A stretch of 64,000 bases of DNA from Colius striatus (lineage: Eukaryota; Chordata; Aves; Coliiformes; Coliidae), in NCBI RefSeq assembly GCF_028858725.1, contig NC_084768.1, positions 4,075,853-4,139,852 on the forward strand, in the 5' to 3' direction. The position numbers were made by a program, and so were the translations under genes. Within the stretch, counting starts at the first letter, position 1, and each line of letters opens with the position of its first letter. The notes under the pieces are model-generated. The model did not search any database and had not been told where the DNA came from. It was given only the letters and a program-made list of their open reading frames with translations. Shown here in pieces: positions 1-11,937 of the stretch.

Positions 1-726
1 GGGAGAGGAGCCTGGAGACAGCAGCATTTCCTGGTGCCCATCTCCTGAGCAGCCACTGCCACGCGCTCGCCCCGGCTGCGGCAGGAGCAGGGCACGGCCG
101 CGCTGCTCTCCGGGCTCAGCTCGTGGTATCAGGCAAAAGCAGCACCCAGCTCCTGCACAACTTCTGTGGAAGACTGAAACTAAACAGGAGGAGGTTCAAA
201 ACAACACAGCAGGTTCGTAACGAGGGGCTTCTCTATAGAGCTGGGGATTGAAGGAGTTCGGTGAGACCCAAGAAGTCACCAGCACTGCTGTAGCCACTAT
301 CCCGTCCCTGCTGGCTGGATAAAAGGCTTGGTTGCTTTTCTGCCTTAAGGCAAAGGAATGCAGTTTCATATGCTGCTGCCTTTGTTGCATTCATTCACCC
401 TCCTTGCACACGCAGCAGCCAGCCAGGATGGAACCAAATCACAGCCTGGAAACACACCCCTCTGCTTCACACACTGCATTTGCTCAGCTTTTGCCGTGGT
501 CCTCCTGCAAGTCCACGAGGCACTGAGCTACCTGGGCATGCTCCTGTCAGTGGCCAATGGACGTAGGTTCACTCAGGCCAAAACACAGGTGTCACATTTA
601 GAGGTGGGGAAGACACTGAGCTGTGGGCACAGACACGCACACAGACACATACACACTGTTATCGCCCTACAGCTGGGGTGAGGGGAACGAGAAGAGAAGG
701 AAGGGTGAAGAAGGACGTGCTCTCAC
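1..726 (-). other. GNG12: GNG12 intron downstream of first coding exon (partial)
   Basis: This stretch follows the splice donor at 727/726 on the minus strand, so it is the start of the GNG12 intron that separates the two coding exons. The second coding exon, which should encode the C-terminal half and the CAAX box, is not present and must lie left of the window. I see only a short CA-rich tract at about 625-658 and no other feature. Confidence 0.8.
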
Positions 727-822
727 CTTTATTCTTTCTATTGAGGCTTCTATTCTTAACTGCTGGACAGTCCTTCGGGCCTGAGCTATGTTGTTGGTCG
801 TGGTAGCCGTTTTGCCAGACAT
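727..822 (-). CDS. GNG12: G protein gamma-12 subunit, first coding exon (partial CDS)
   Basis: The exon codes the first 32 residues of a heterotrimeric G-protein gamma subunit. Gamma subunits pair with G-beta through an N-terminal helix and are prenylated at the C terminus for plasma-membrane anchoring. The visible peptide starts MSGKTATTTNNIAQARRTV and ends IEASIERIK; NNIAQARRTVQQL and EASIERIK are diagnostic of GNG12 among gamma subunits. Human GNG12, as recalled, has one threonine fewer near the N terminus. The ATG is at 822-820 and the donor is AAG|GTGAGA after 727. An acceptor AAACAG is at 849-844, so the exon is 727-843 with 21 bases of 5' UTR. The C-terminal exon is off the left edge. 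Its position beside DIRAS3 and WLS supports the call. Confidence 0.95.
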
Positions 823-843
823 TTTCAGTGAAGTGGTGAAGTT
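823..843 (-). other. GNG12: GNG12 5' UTR part of coding exon
   Basis: These 21 bases lie between the acceptor-like AAACAG on the minus strand (AG at 845-844) and the ATG at 822. The pyrimidine tract upstream is modest, so the boundary is likely but not certain. Confidence 0.6.
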
Positions 844-1409
844 CTGTTTCGAAAGACGGCAGGTTAGAGTTGCAGAAGGTGTCACAGCACATCAGGCTGC
901 TTTTACACGCAGGGGCCACCAGCACACGCCGCAAAAAGCGCTTTCCACAGATGATTTTGCACACCGGGAGTTGTCATCTGAGAAGCAGCTCAGCAAACAA
1001 TGCTCCACAGCCACACCACCTGCCAGCGGGCAGGGAGGAGAACTGCCACCTGCCTGCCCAAGCCCTGGGACTAAGGAACATCCCCTCCTCTGCCTCTCTG
1101 GGGCAGCCGGTGCCCGTTCTGAGCCCGCTGCAGGCAGGAGGTGGGGCAGAGGCAGAGCACAGCAGCCATGGCCTCCCCGCCTCCCGCGCTGCACTTTGCC
1201 TCTGCAGCAGCTTTACAACACACCAGAGGAAAAGGAAAACAAGAAGGCAAAGTTCAGAGAGGCTGCTGTCTGCTCCCACATCGCCATATATGGAGGGTGA
1301 GTGGCAGGAAAAGCCACGGGTGGCTCCAGGACCTTGCTTCTCTGGGTAAGAATGCAAAGCATCAATCCTACTGCGGGGCCAGTGTTTGGGTGGTGTCTGC
1401 TGAGAAGGG

Positions 1410-1752
1410 AGGACGGACAAGAGGAAGCTGAGGGGAGACGTGGTCACTCTGCAGCTCCCTGACAGGAGACTGGAGTGTGGTGGGAGTTGGTCTCTGCTCC
1501 CAAGTAACAAAAAGAAACAGCCTCAAGTTGCCCCAGTGGAGGTTGAGCCTGGAGCTGAGGAAGAGCTTTTTCCCTGAGAGGTGTGTCAGCCCCTGTGCCA
1601 GGCTGCCCAGGAAGCTGGGGGAGTGCCCAGCCCCAGAGGGATCCCAAAGCCGTGGAGCTGAGGGCCGTGGGGTAGTGGTGGGCTTGGCTGGGGGAGGGGA
1701 AGGCTTGGATTTGATGGTGTGAAATGTCTTTTCCAACCAAAATGATTCTATG
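1410..1752 (+). mobile_element. CR1 LINE, 3' fragment
   Basis: A 5'-truncated CR1 retrotransposon. It has the CR1 3' landmarks in order: gctgaggggagacgtggtca, cagctccctgacaggag, gctcccaagtaacaa, cctcaagttg, a terminal block tcttttccaacc, and the 3' end aaaatgattctatg. CR1 is the dominant LINE of birds and ends in short direct repeats rather than poly(A). The 5' boundary is approximate. Confidence 0.9.
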
Positions 1753-4700
1753 GTGTAACAGCCCCCCCATGTTTAGCTCAGTGGCCTAGCTTCCCCATAA
1801 CTTTGGCATCTGGGAAGAGGAGTACAAGCATGAAGCCCAGAACTAGTCTGAATGCTCCAAATGCTGGATTTTGGGGCAAATCAGACATCTTTTGTAATTG
1901 CAGAACCTCTCACAGCATGCCAGTTGGGAGACGCCAGCCCGCAGCAAGCGCCCTGCAGCAGGCGAGGCCACGGCCCTGAAACGCTGCGTCTGAGGCACGA
2001 GCCTTCGCTGGCCCCGAGGACCTCCCCCAGGGTTTGTGTGTGCAGCTACCACGGGTAACCTGCAGCAAAGCTGAGGAAATGTGAGCAGGTGCCAGGGGGT
2101 CCCAAGAAGCCTCAGTGGGCTGTGCAGGGCAGTCTGCAAAGCCTGCTCACAGCAGCCGTGCCAGGAGGCTGGGTCTTGCTCTGCGGCAGCCATCCACTGC
2201 CCCACAGCACCCCAACACTTCTGCTGTGCTCCCGAGAGGCCACTCACAGACTGAGGGGCAGGGGATTCGCTGCTTACCGCCCAGGAGACGACTAATGCTA
2301 CATGAAGAAAAGCCCAGCGGGTTGTGCCTCTGGGAAGCAGCGTTCCCTCCACGCCACTGCCTTGACTGAAGACACGGGCACTCAGCCTCGCTCGGGCCCT
2401 GCTGCCCCACTGCTGCATTGAGAGCCAGGGCTGTCTGCACAAAAGCAGCTCACCCTCCAGCCCTCACTTAATCCAGGCACGAAGAGGCAGGAGGTGACAA
2501 ATCCCAACCATGAGTCAGCGCAGGGCAGCGAGGCACAGCCGTGGCTGTGCAGGGCCAGGCAGTGCTGCAGCACCAGGCCTCAGACCTCCCCTCCCAGCAA
2601 CGGGCACTGGTTGTGCCAGACTGGAGCTGCCATCTCCCAGCACCATCAGCTGCTTACTCTGCACAGCGGCAGCTAAAGAGTTTTGGGAACGTTGTTTGCT
2701 CTGGGGAGCTGTGAAGTCTTTGTCTGCGAGGAGCACAGTGAAGATGCACAGGAGCCTGACATAACCTCTGTATCAGCACCATAACAGCCTCTCAGCAACC
2801 ACCCCACACCCACCAGATCACAGTGGAGTCAGTGTCCGTGAGGGAGCTGTAACCCCCTGCAGCAGCTCCAGCACCCAAACATCAACGTGCCTTCTGACAG
2901 CACGTGTAGTGATTCAACCTGCCAGTTACTGGAGAGCAGGAGGAACGCTCACTGACACTGCAGAAACACCTTCAGGAGCATTCACCAACCTGCTCAGAAA
3001 GGTTTGCTATTCACACCTCTTCCTCAGTGCTGGGAAGGAGCGAGCTACCTGCAGCGTGTTTCTCGCTGTAAGCGATGACGGGAGTCGTATCTGGCACACA
3101 CGGCACAGTGTTTGTAAACTGCAACGTGAAAACTCTCAGCAGTTCAGGGCAAAGGTCGTGGCACACGCACCACCTCTGCCACACGCCCTGCAGTGCCACG
3201 ACTCGCCCAAGAGGGCCTCTGCCATGGCATGTCAGTGGCAGCCAGCTCTCCGCGCCAGGGAGGTTTGCGCTGCGTGGCCTGTGGCACCGAGGAGCCGAAG
3301 GTGGGTTCTATCAACCCAGCAGAACTACCCCACAGCCCAGGCGTGGGCCAGGCTGTGGCTGATGGGAGCTGGCAGGGCCAGGATCACGTCCAGGGCTCGG
3401 TGCTGCAGGGCAGGGCAGCCCCTGTGCCTGCTGCAGGGACCTTGAGGCACACTGAGCCCACCAGCTCAGCCACGGTGCAGCTACTGCCCAGAAGGACCTG
3501 CAGGAGATGGTCAGAGCTGCCAAAGCTGCCTCGTACCCAACAGGCTCACACCTTTGTGCAAAAGGAGACTTCCACCCAAGGACCTCCAGCACACGCTGCC
3601 AGAGCTGATAAATGCAGCTGCTGTGTGATAACCAGCTCTGCTGGTGCGTGGCAAGCTGCCCGCAAGGGCTCCAAAACAACCAGGTCTGCAGCAACAGGGA
3701 TCTGTTTTGCACGGAGCCACCACAGAGTGAGCCCAAACTCCCATTCCAGACCTTGCAATTTTCACTTCACTCAAAAGCTACAGCGTGGAAAAAAGAAACA
3801 GCCCCAGACAATTTGTTTTCAGAAAGTAATGCCAGCACCTCTGAGGAGTAAGACAGCCCAACATTTGCGGGTTCCTCCAATGCCAGTACCGTTTGGGTTG
3901 GGTTTTGCTTCAATAAAGACATGGGGTTAAAACCCAGTTACTGCAAAATGAAAAGATAAACTGGTGTGCTCTCATTTTGCTGGGGCAAGCCAAGGCTGAC
4001 TTGCTCAGCCTTCCCTTCCTCACCCCCAAGCCACGGCCTCGAGCCCCCTTTTGCTAGCGGAGAGGTTTGAGTTTCTCTGGAGTCCCTTCCCATCCCATCT
4101 GGGTGACCTCGTTAGGAAAGTCTCAGTGCTCATTTTCCCAGCTGGTTGGCTTTGCTAATAAATTAGATGTTGTTTAAAAAAGCCCCAACAGCCTCAAACC
4201 ATAACATTTGAAAATTAAATTGCTGCGTTTCCTCATCTTCAAACAAACATGCGCAGCATTACTTTAATAGTCCTCCTAAGATTACTAAATCTGCTCTACA
4301 GAGAGATTTACAACTAGGTCATCACCCAATAATACTGCTTTCCCTCCAAGTTCCTGGCAACCCACCCCAGTACCTGAGCCATGGGATTTCTCGTAGGGTA
4401 CACTCGATTTCAGGCAACAGCAACGAATTGCAGACACCTCTGCAGATTTATACAGGCAGCGTGGGGCAGCGCTGCACAACTCGGGGTTTCGTGCCCTCAG
4501 AGCCCAGGCAGGGATTCCTGGGACAGGAATGTCTCCAGAAATGCCTCTCAGGAGAATTAAGTCACTCTGGAGAAAAGACCCCTTGGTCAAGAAGGGCACT
4601 GCTCCGATTTCTAGGAGGCAAGCCCTGAGCCAACAGCAGAGACAACGCCAGAGCCCAGCTCCTCCCATCACCACCCTCACCGGGATCTCTCATGTCCCCC

Positions 4701-7700
4701 AGCACTCAGAGCCACAACTGCTCATCCTCTATCCAATGCACAACCAAAGCCACAACAAGTTTTTCAGTTCACCACCTAAGACAAAACACGGCTGGTGTGA
4801 CCTTGTGCTGGGGCAGGCAGGAGGTGAGCTGGGGTCCCTGTGCCCACCCTGCGAGAGCACAGTGAGCTACAGCCTCGAGGCCCTGCAAAGTGATGGCACT
4901 GGAGGAGGGCTCACAGCCCCGGGGCTGACCATGGCAGCGAGGCCCTAGCCCCAGAGCAGCTGAGGGCACAGCTGCCACTCTCACTTGTCTCTGACTCAGA
5001 CTCTAAAAAGAGACAAAATAATCAGTCCCCCCACCAGCCTCCTCTGGCCACTGTGCCCGAGGCAAAGCCTTTCTGCACAAAGTGCTCTGAAAACACCAAC
5101 AGCTACCTCTAAAAACAGACAGGGTATGTTTTCTTCCCAGCTGTGCTCACAGGTCTAATAAAACAAGCAAGCTCTGAGCCCGTGCATGGTGTTGGCTTGG
5201 AGGGGCTCACAGGCTTGCCTGCCTTCTGTAGCTGTGCCACCCCTCAGCCCTGCCCTCCGTACCCTGCAGTACTGCATCGTTGTGTCAACCAGCATCACCT
5301 TCACTTCCCGTCCCAAGCACATCAGTGCAGCTTTGATTTCCCCCTTCCTAATACCAGGAGACTGCAGGGGCAGAAAGGTGTGAGGAGACAGACAAGTGGA
5401 AGAACAGTTTCCATTGCAGCAGCCACTAACCCCACTGGGACCCTGCTGCAGGGGGGATGGACGTCCAGCCCACCAACACCGTGGCACGTGGCCACCATGA
5501 GCTTCTCATCACCTCTTGCCCTGGTTATTCCCACTACTGCTCAGTTTGAAAGCTGTCAGGAGTGAAGAGAATGATTATGGGAAAGGCACCAGTAACAAGG
5601 GAGCGAGGGAGGGAGCGAGGCTGCCTGCTCTCTCCAGGCACTGCGGGCTTGCAGAGGCACGTGCTGGGCTGGGGCTCTGTAATTAACTGCAGAGTCAACA
5701 AATGAATGGAGTAAATTCACCACTGGGAAGGCTGGGCTCATCCTTTGGGGAAAATACCCTTTTCCATGGAAAACTGAGGACATTTGTTTGAAAGAAGAGG
5801 ATGCTCACCAGCCACACTTTGCCAGGGAGGGGATGAAACGTGTGAAACTTCCAGTGCCCTTCACACAGCCGTGCACCCAGGCTTTGAATGGCTTACAAAA
5901 CCCAACAGAAGCACCTGCAAACAAGCAGAGCTGTCCCTCTTCCCCAGGAAGAAAACAAACCTATTTTCCAAGGCCTTGCCCTATTTGTTTCTGCAGGCTT
6001 TAGGTAAGGAGGTTGCAGTGCAGCAGCCGCTCGGCGCAGCCTCGGTAGCTACATGGTTGGCTGTTAAACCCGAGCTCTCACCAGGGTAATTAAACACCAA
6101 TCTATCTTTTTTATTCTTTCAGATCCAGGACTTATGAGCTACCTGCTGAGGGAAATGTAATTAACTCACCACTGCTGAAGTACCCCTGGGATTCACCCAG
6201 CAGCTCTGCCTTGCAAACGGTTCCCTGTTTGCTCTAGTTATGTAAAGTCAGCTTACACCGCAGCTCCAGCCCCTGCTAGCAGCCCAAAAAAGCTTCAGAA
6301 GGCTACCACAGCTCCTTCTTTTGAAGTCAAATGGCTTTTCAGTTGAATAACTCAAAATTTTAGAACAACAGAGCAGACTGAACAGAACACAAACCACCAA
6401 CACTGACTCCAGCACCTGAAAGGGCACCAAACGTGCCGGGCTCAAAGGTGTCACCAGGCTCTGGCTCTCCAGGGCCACAGCCTGCAGCTGGGGGCTGGTG
6501 TGAAGCCACAGTTACAGCTGCTCTGCACACACACCTTTCCAAGGCATCTCCTTTTTCAGGCCACAGAAGCTGTGCTGTGGACGATGGGCCCAGGAGGTAG
6601 GAATGCCCTCGTGCCCCTGCCCTCGAGCCCAGGGGCTGTGGGGAGGCAGTAGCATGGCCGGCTTCACCTCGGGCAAGGAAACAATGGGCAAGGAAGGGCA
6701 CAAGCAGTTCCAAAGCCAAGAGGGACCCCTGCCTTCCTGGTGACTCTCACCTCCCTGCAGTATGCTGGTCCCCAAAATGTGGTACCACAGCTCACGGTCA
6801 GGGTTCCAGTGACTCCACAACAAACGCTGCAGGTTTTCAAGTGAAACTGTCCCAAGTCCTGCCACTTCCCCAGTCCTCACTGAAACGGTTTTAAGCTGGA
6901 TCTGGTTTGCCTGTCACCACCCACAACAAAGACTCTGCCCACCCAACTCCACCAGTGGCTCCCTGCTGCTTCACAGAGCTGCCTGCAATACGTTTTGCAG
7001 CCTTTCTTACCGTCAGGGCCCTTGGCCCTGCTGCCTTCAGCGGGGGCTGTGCAGCCACTGCGGTAACCATACACCGCCCAACACCAAATCCGGCTGTCTC
7101 CTCTTACCTACTCACACTCTCCAGGGCTAGCACGAACAAAGAGCCAGGAGCTTACTCCTGTCTCTGAAGTCCACAATTTTGCTTCTGAAAATACATTTTT
7201 TGGGCAGGAAAGTGGTATTTTTATGGTGCTTTTGCTCTACAAAGCTCCTCACTCCTCCCAAGGCTGAGCCACAGCATCGCCCAGGGCCTGGGTTAGGACA
7301 GCACAGCGAGCTGCTCAGGGCTTGCTCCTCAGCAGGGTCACCCCCACATAGCACCAGCACCTTGCAGCCACTTTGTCCCACTCCCGAGGGTGAGCAGCAC
7401 CTCTGCTCCCACCGCAGTGCTTGGCTTTTGCAGGAGCCACCTGCCCTGCACCACACAGCCCCGCAGTGCCTGGCTTCAGGGGAGCCAGAGGCCAGCCTCC
7501 CTCCCCCCAGCATGGCCAGGCAGGACAGCACGTGTGTGCTGGGGAGGCTGGAAGGAGCAGGGGCTGCCAGCAGCATGGACAGGCACCAGCAGCTACAGCC
7601 AAGGCCAGTCCACAGGGACAGTGGGGAGCCACGACAGCGCCCGGAGTGGGGCCGTGCGGAAAGGGTGATGCCTTGATTTTTCAATGTTTAGGTGTCCATG

Positions 7701-8449
7701 GGAAGAATCCATTGGAGGAGTCTCAAAAGGCCTGGCACTGCCCTCAGCCCAACGGCTCACACGGGGCTCCATCTGCCCGTGCCCTCCTGCACAGGGTGCT
7801 GGGGGAACCCAAGCCCCTTCAGCTCTCAGTCTCAGCAGTGGGACTGGGCACAGCCTTTTACTGCAGCCCAGCCCCTGCGAGGTGAGCTGCAGGGACAGTG
7901 GGAGAGGCATGGCGTGCCAGATGGCAACAGCATGTGAGAGAATGGCGCACCCAGCAAGTGCCTCTGCCCACCTGAAACCCAAAGTGCCCTCAAGGTGCTT
8001 CTTCTCACTCAACATTGACCGTAGAGAGTCAAGGGGCCGGGAGGAGGGGCCCTGGCCTGTCCCCAGCGTGGCTGCAGCCTGGCCCAGGCTGATCCGGGCA
8101 TGCCTCTGCACAGCAGCTCTCCTGGAGCGCTCTGTATCACATCCACACCTCCAAAGGAAACACTGCAAAAGTTATCCACGCTGCTCTTCCAGAAACGGGG
8201 GCCCACTGTTGCAGATGTAACCCTAATTAGAGAGTGCTGCAACGAGGAGGGCACGTTCCACACTCCTCCTGCTCCAACTGGTTGCTCTGCCCAAGGAATC
8301 AGTCCCTGCAGTGAAACAGTCCCTTCCCAGCTCAGCTGCCCCTCGTGCCTGTGTGGGGTGATCCTGCCAGCCCAGAGCCGTGCCCCAGCCAGCACCCTGC
8401 TCGGGTGATGCAGCCAGCCCAGCTTTGGCAGCGGTGGGTGCAGGCACAG

Positions 8450-8509
8450 GGTTTGCCCGCAGAGGGTTTGCCTGCAGAGGGCTTGCACACAGAGGGCTTG
8501 CTCGCAGAG
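8450..8509 (+). repeat. 15-bp tandem repeat, 4 copies
   Basis: Four head-to-tail units of the form ggyttgcnnncagag, starting at 8450, 8465, 8480 and 8495. They differ mainly at the three bases before the cagag. They lie inside the GNG12 5' intron, 68 bases before a second, longer tandem duplication. Confidence 0.9.
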
Positions 8510-8576
8510 GCTGGCAGAGCTGCAGCCTCGGCGTGGGGCCGTGCTGACACCCAGTGGAAACAGCGGCGAGACACCC

Positions 8577-8702
8577 GGCAGCAGGAACCTGTCCCTCTGC
8601 TTCACCACTGCAGAGAGCAGACAATAACACCTGGGCAGCAGGAACCTGTCCCTCTGCTTCACCACTGCAGAGAGCAGACAATAACACCTGGGCAGCAGGA
8701 AA
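8577..8702 (+). repeat. 57-bp tandem duplication (2.2 copies)
   Basis: A 57-base unit beginning ggcagcaggaacctgtccct starts at 8577, repeats at 8634, and begins a third time at 8691 before diverging. The two complete copies look identical, which points to a recent duplication. Confidence 0.95.
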
Positions 8703-11700
8703 ACTGCCCCCAGCAAGGAAACGGGATTTGGTAGTATAATAAATAGGGATCAGACACGCTTTCTGGTCATGTTTGCCTCTCTGTGATACCTATGTCACAC
8801 GCAACAAAGGAGCCACGAGGTGGTGTGACAGGTCAGAGCTTCTCGGGAGGAGGAGGACTGGGAGACACTCATACACTGGCAGTACTGAACAAAGTATCCA
8901 CGATGCAAACTTCCTGGGGAAAACAGTGTCCATGATTGCCCACAGCCTGTCTGCTGGCTCTGGGGGTACCATGGGGGCTGGCAGCAACCTCACACAGCCC
9001 CAGCCAAGGCCTGCAGAACCTCCAGCAGCGGGGCTGTGGCTGTCAGCCGTGGTGCCTGCACTCCTGCCTTCCCAGGGGAACGGTGGCCACGGGAGGATTG
9101 CTGCTCTTGCCTCTGCAGCCACCACAGCCAGTCAGCAGCAGGGGATGGAGATGACTGGCTGCTTCCCAGCAGGTGAGGGGGGCTGAATTTTAAACAGGCA
9201 TCAGACAAGGTTTACAGTCGCAGTGCAAACATTTGCATTAGGAAAAGTTTGGGTTTGGTAAAAGACAACAAGATCTTCCCAAAACAAAACCCACTCTTGC
9301 TTGTTGAAGGATCACACCACGCACACGAAGAGCTGCAGTACTTGCACAGTGTTCCTGGCGAAGGCCGTGGATGCTCGAGATGCACACCTTGTACAGCACC
9401 ACAGCTGAAGGGATCAGGGAAACTCAGGGACCCCAGAAGACCCACCTTCTGCTTTGCTGGGCGCAGCCAGGCACAGCAGCTTCTGTTTAGCACAAAGTCC
9501 TTTGGTCTTTCCAGACCTCGCGTGCGACGTGAGCTCGCAGCAAACACAAAGAGGCCGTTTCACACGTCCGAGGTATAAAAGCACCACGGCTACACGTCTC
9601 AGCCCTGCTCAGTCTCATTACAATATATACTAGCACACTTCAAAACCATCCCTACAGCAGAACAAGATGCAGCAACGACAGACTCTCACTCCATGCAAGG
9701 GATGCAGTAATCAGGGCTGGGTAAGCCATGGGGAGCCTGGGCGTGCAGACACGCTTGCTTTCGTGTGGGGAATGAAGTTCCTCGAAGCACGGAACACCAG
9801 TTTGTGGTGTTGGCCTCTCCAGAGGATTTACCTTTGAGAATATCTTGGGATTTTACAGTTGAGCTGTTTTTAACAATTACAAACAATGCTGCCAGTGTCT
9901 CAATTAGGCTTTCCAAAACATATCCAAACCCCAAGCGAAGTGAAATGAAAGCAAACAGACAGCTCCCGAGGTCTCCGGTTGGATTTGGTGTTCTGGGTGT
10001 TTAATTGAGGATGTGTTCCCTGGTAACCTCCATTTCACAGCTTATGTGAAGTGTACCATGCTGCTGAGGGACACCGGGCTCCGTCTGACGTGCAGAGTCA
10101 GCCTCCACACGTGTCAAACCCAATTTACTCATTGGGAAACAAGCACTGGAATAACTTGCTTTTATTTTCCTCTGATTCTTTTTCTGACTTAGCTTTTTAT
10201 GCCTTTAGTAGAAGTGAAAGCCATGAAAACTGACTCCTAGATCAAGGGCACTTTGAGCAGTGTCTGACCAGTATTCTTTTAGCGGTGTTGCCCCTGAAGT
10301 CATTAGTAAAGGCAACCTGTGCTCCTTAACGAACCGCAGTGCAGTTTCTCCACAGAAGGTACCTGCTTCTCCCCACAGGGCACTCCCCAGCTAACTCTCG
10401 CCAGAAAACACATACACAAACTACAAAGAGACTTTCAGCTGAACCAGAGGCAGCTCATCTTACCGCATGTAACGCGGGAGCCGTCCGTGATTGAAGCACC
10501 AGCCTGGGAGTCAGGAGACACAGCGCGGCCTCAGGTTCTGCGACCTCCAGCAGATTCTTTAGTCTGAAAGAGAGATAAAGCCCAAGGCATCGCTGGGATA
10601 CGCTCTCTGAAGAGCTCTGGGGTTCTCAGCTCAAAGCCACTGAAAAGGGCCAAAGTATTTCACGTGCCCCTTGGTTACACAAATTTACCCAAGTAACAGG
10701 CGAGGCGGCGCACACGGAAACTACCAACGCTTCCACACTGCCCCTCGTCAACTGCTGCAGTAAGCAAGGGAAAGCCTCATTTCTGCATTTCAAAACCAGC
10801 ATCTATGCACCCAATGTTCAACGGGAAAGTGATCAGGTGGCTAAAAAGGAGGTGAAAGAGTGTCAACAGCCTCCACTGCAGAGGCGTGGGAGAGCGGACA
10901 GCCAAGCACAGAGCCCACAGCCATCGCCCTCCTGTGGCCTCTCGCCCAGAACGCTGCCCAGTAACCTGAGCTTGTTCTGCTCCAGAATAAAATGACTTAT
11001 ATGCTGCTTATATTTTGCATGAAGGAAAGGAACGAGCCTGTACTGGAAACTCACCTACATATGCAGGGCTGCTACCTGTCCGGCTCGCTTTGATTTTATC
11101 GGTGCAATGATCCTGAAACAGAGCAAAATGAAAATGGTGAGTACTTCATCAGGCAAGAAAGCCAAAGCAAAGAGGGGTCAGCACTTGTGGTTTAACTCTA
11201 GTCACAGACACTACAGTACTTTGAGACTGGTCTCACTGAAAAATCTACCTGAGGCCTTTCCTACAGCCAGCTCCTCTATTTCCCTTCCCAAAGACAGGGC
11301 TATGGGTGGCCAGTTCCCTCTGGCTACCTCCCGAACGGGTATGAAGGCAATGAGTTCTCACAGCCTTTCTGCCTCCTCACTGCCACTCCGGCTGCTCCTG
11401 AAGCCCACGCTCCCGAGGCAGAGCTGCCACCCAGACGTACAGCCGATGAGGTGCCGAGGCAGCTGTCAGGAAAGCTACTGCCTTTCAAACGAGTTCAACT
11501 GCTGGGGATAAAACCCTGAGCAGGTTTATGTTCAGTGCCAGCGGAGCTGGTGCGGAGCACGTGGATTACTTTGCCTCCTGCAGACTTCTCTGACACGTAA
11601 GTCTCCTTTGATATGTTCTAGCAGCTGGGCTTTAAACTACAGGAGACAAATCTGAGAGCCCTTACACATCCAGACAAAAAGTAATCCTGGAGTTTGATCA

Positions 11701-11885
11701 ATCCCAAACAGTACAAGTGCCTGAACTGCTCACTGCTGCAAGACTGGCAAACCCGCAGCACACCATGTTTAACGCTCCTCTTAAAGTCCCATCAGAGAAA
11801 CTGCTGATTTGAAACTAAAACTGTTCCACTAGCCAGCAGTTTTCTCAGTGCTGGTCAGGACTGAGAGTGGAATTGGGCACCTGGT

Positions 11886-11937
11886 ATCACAGAATGGAAT
11901 GGTAGGGTTGGAAAGGACCTCCAGAGATCATCTGGTA
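11886..11937 (-). mobile_element. CR1 LINE, short 3'-end remnant
   Basis: The sequence tcacagaatggaatggtagg followed by gttggaaaggacctccagag and atcatct is the reverse complement of a CR1 3' terminus. The element is therefore on the minus strand and heavily 5'-truncated. Confidence 0.8.

Noticed and set aside
3193-3930. 245-codon plus-strand frame overlapping an AATAAA at about 3911.
   Set aside because: No recognisable domain, composition like the surrounding intron, and it is antisense inside the GNG12 intron. An antisense RNA is possible but the protein is not supported.
8009-8716. 235-codon minus-strand frame inside the GNG12 intron.
   Set aside because: Part of the frame is the 15-bp and 57-bp tandem repeats. 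No family likeness and no splice context.
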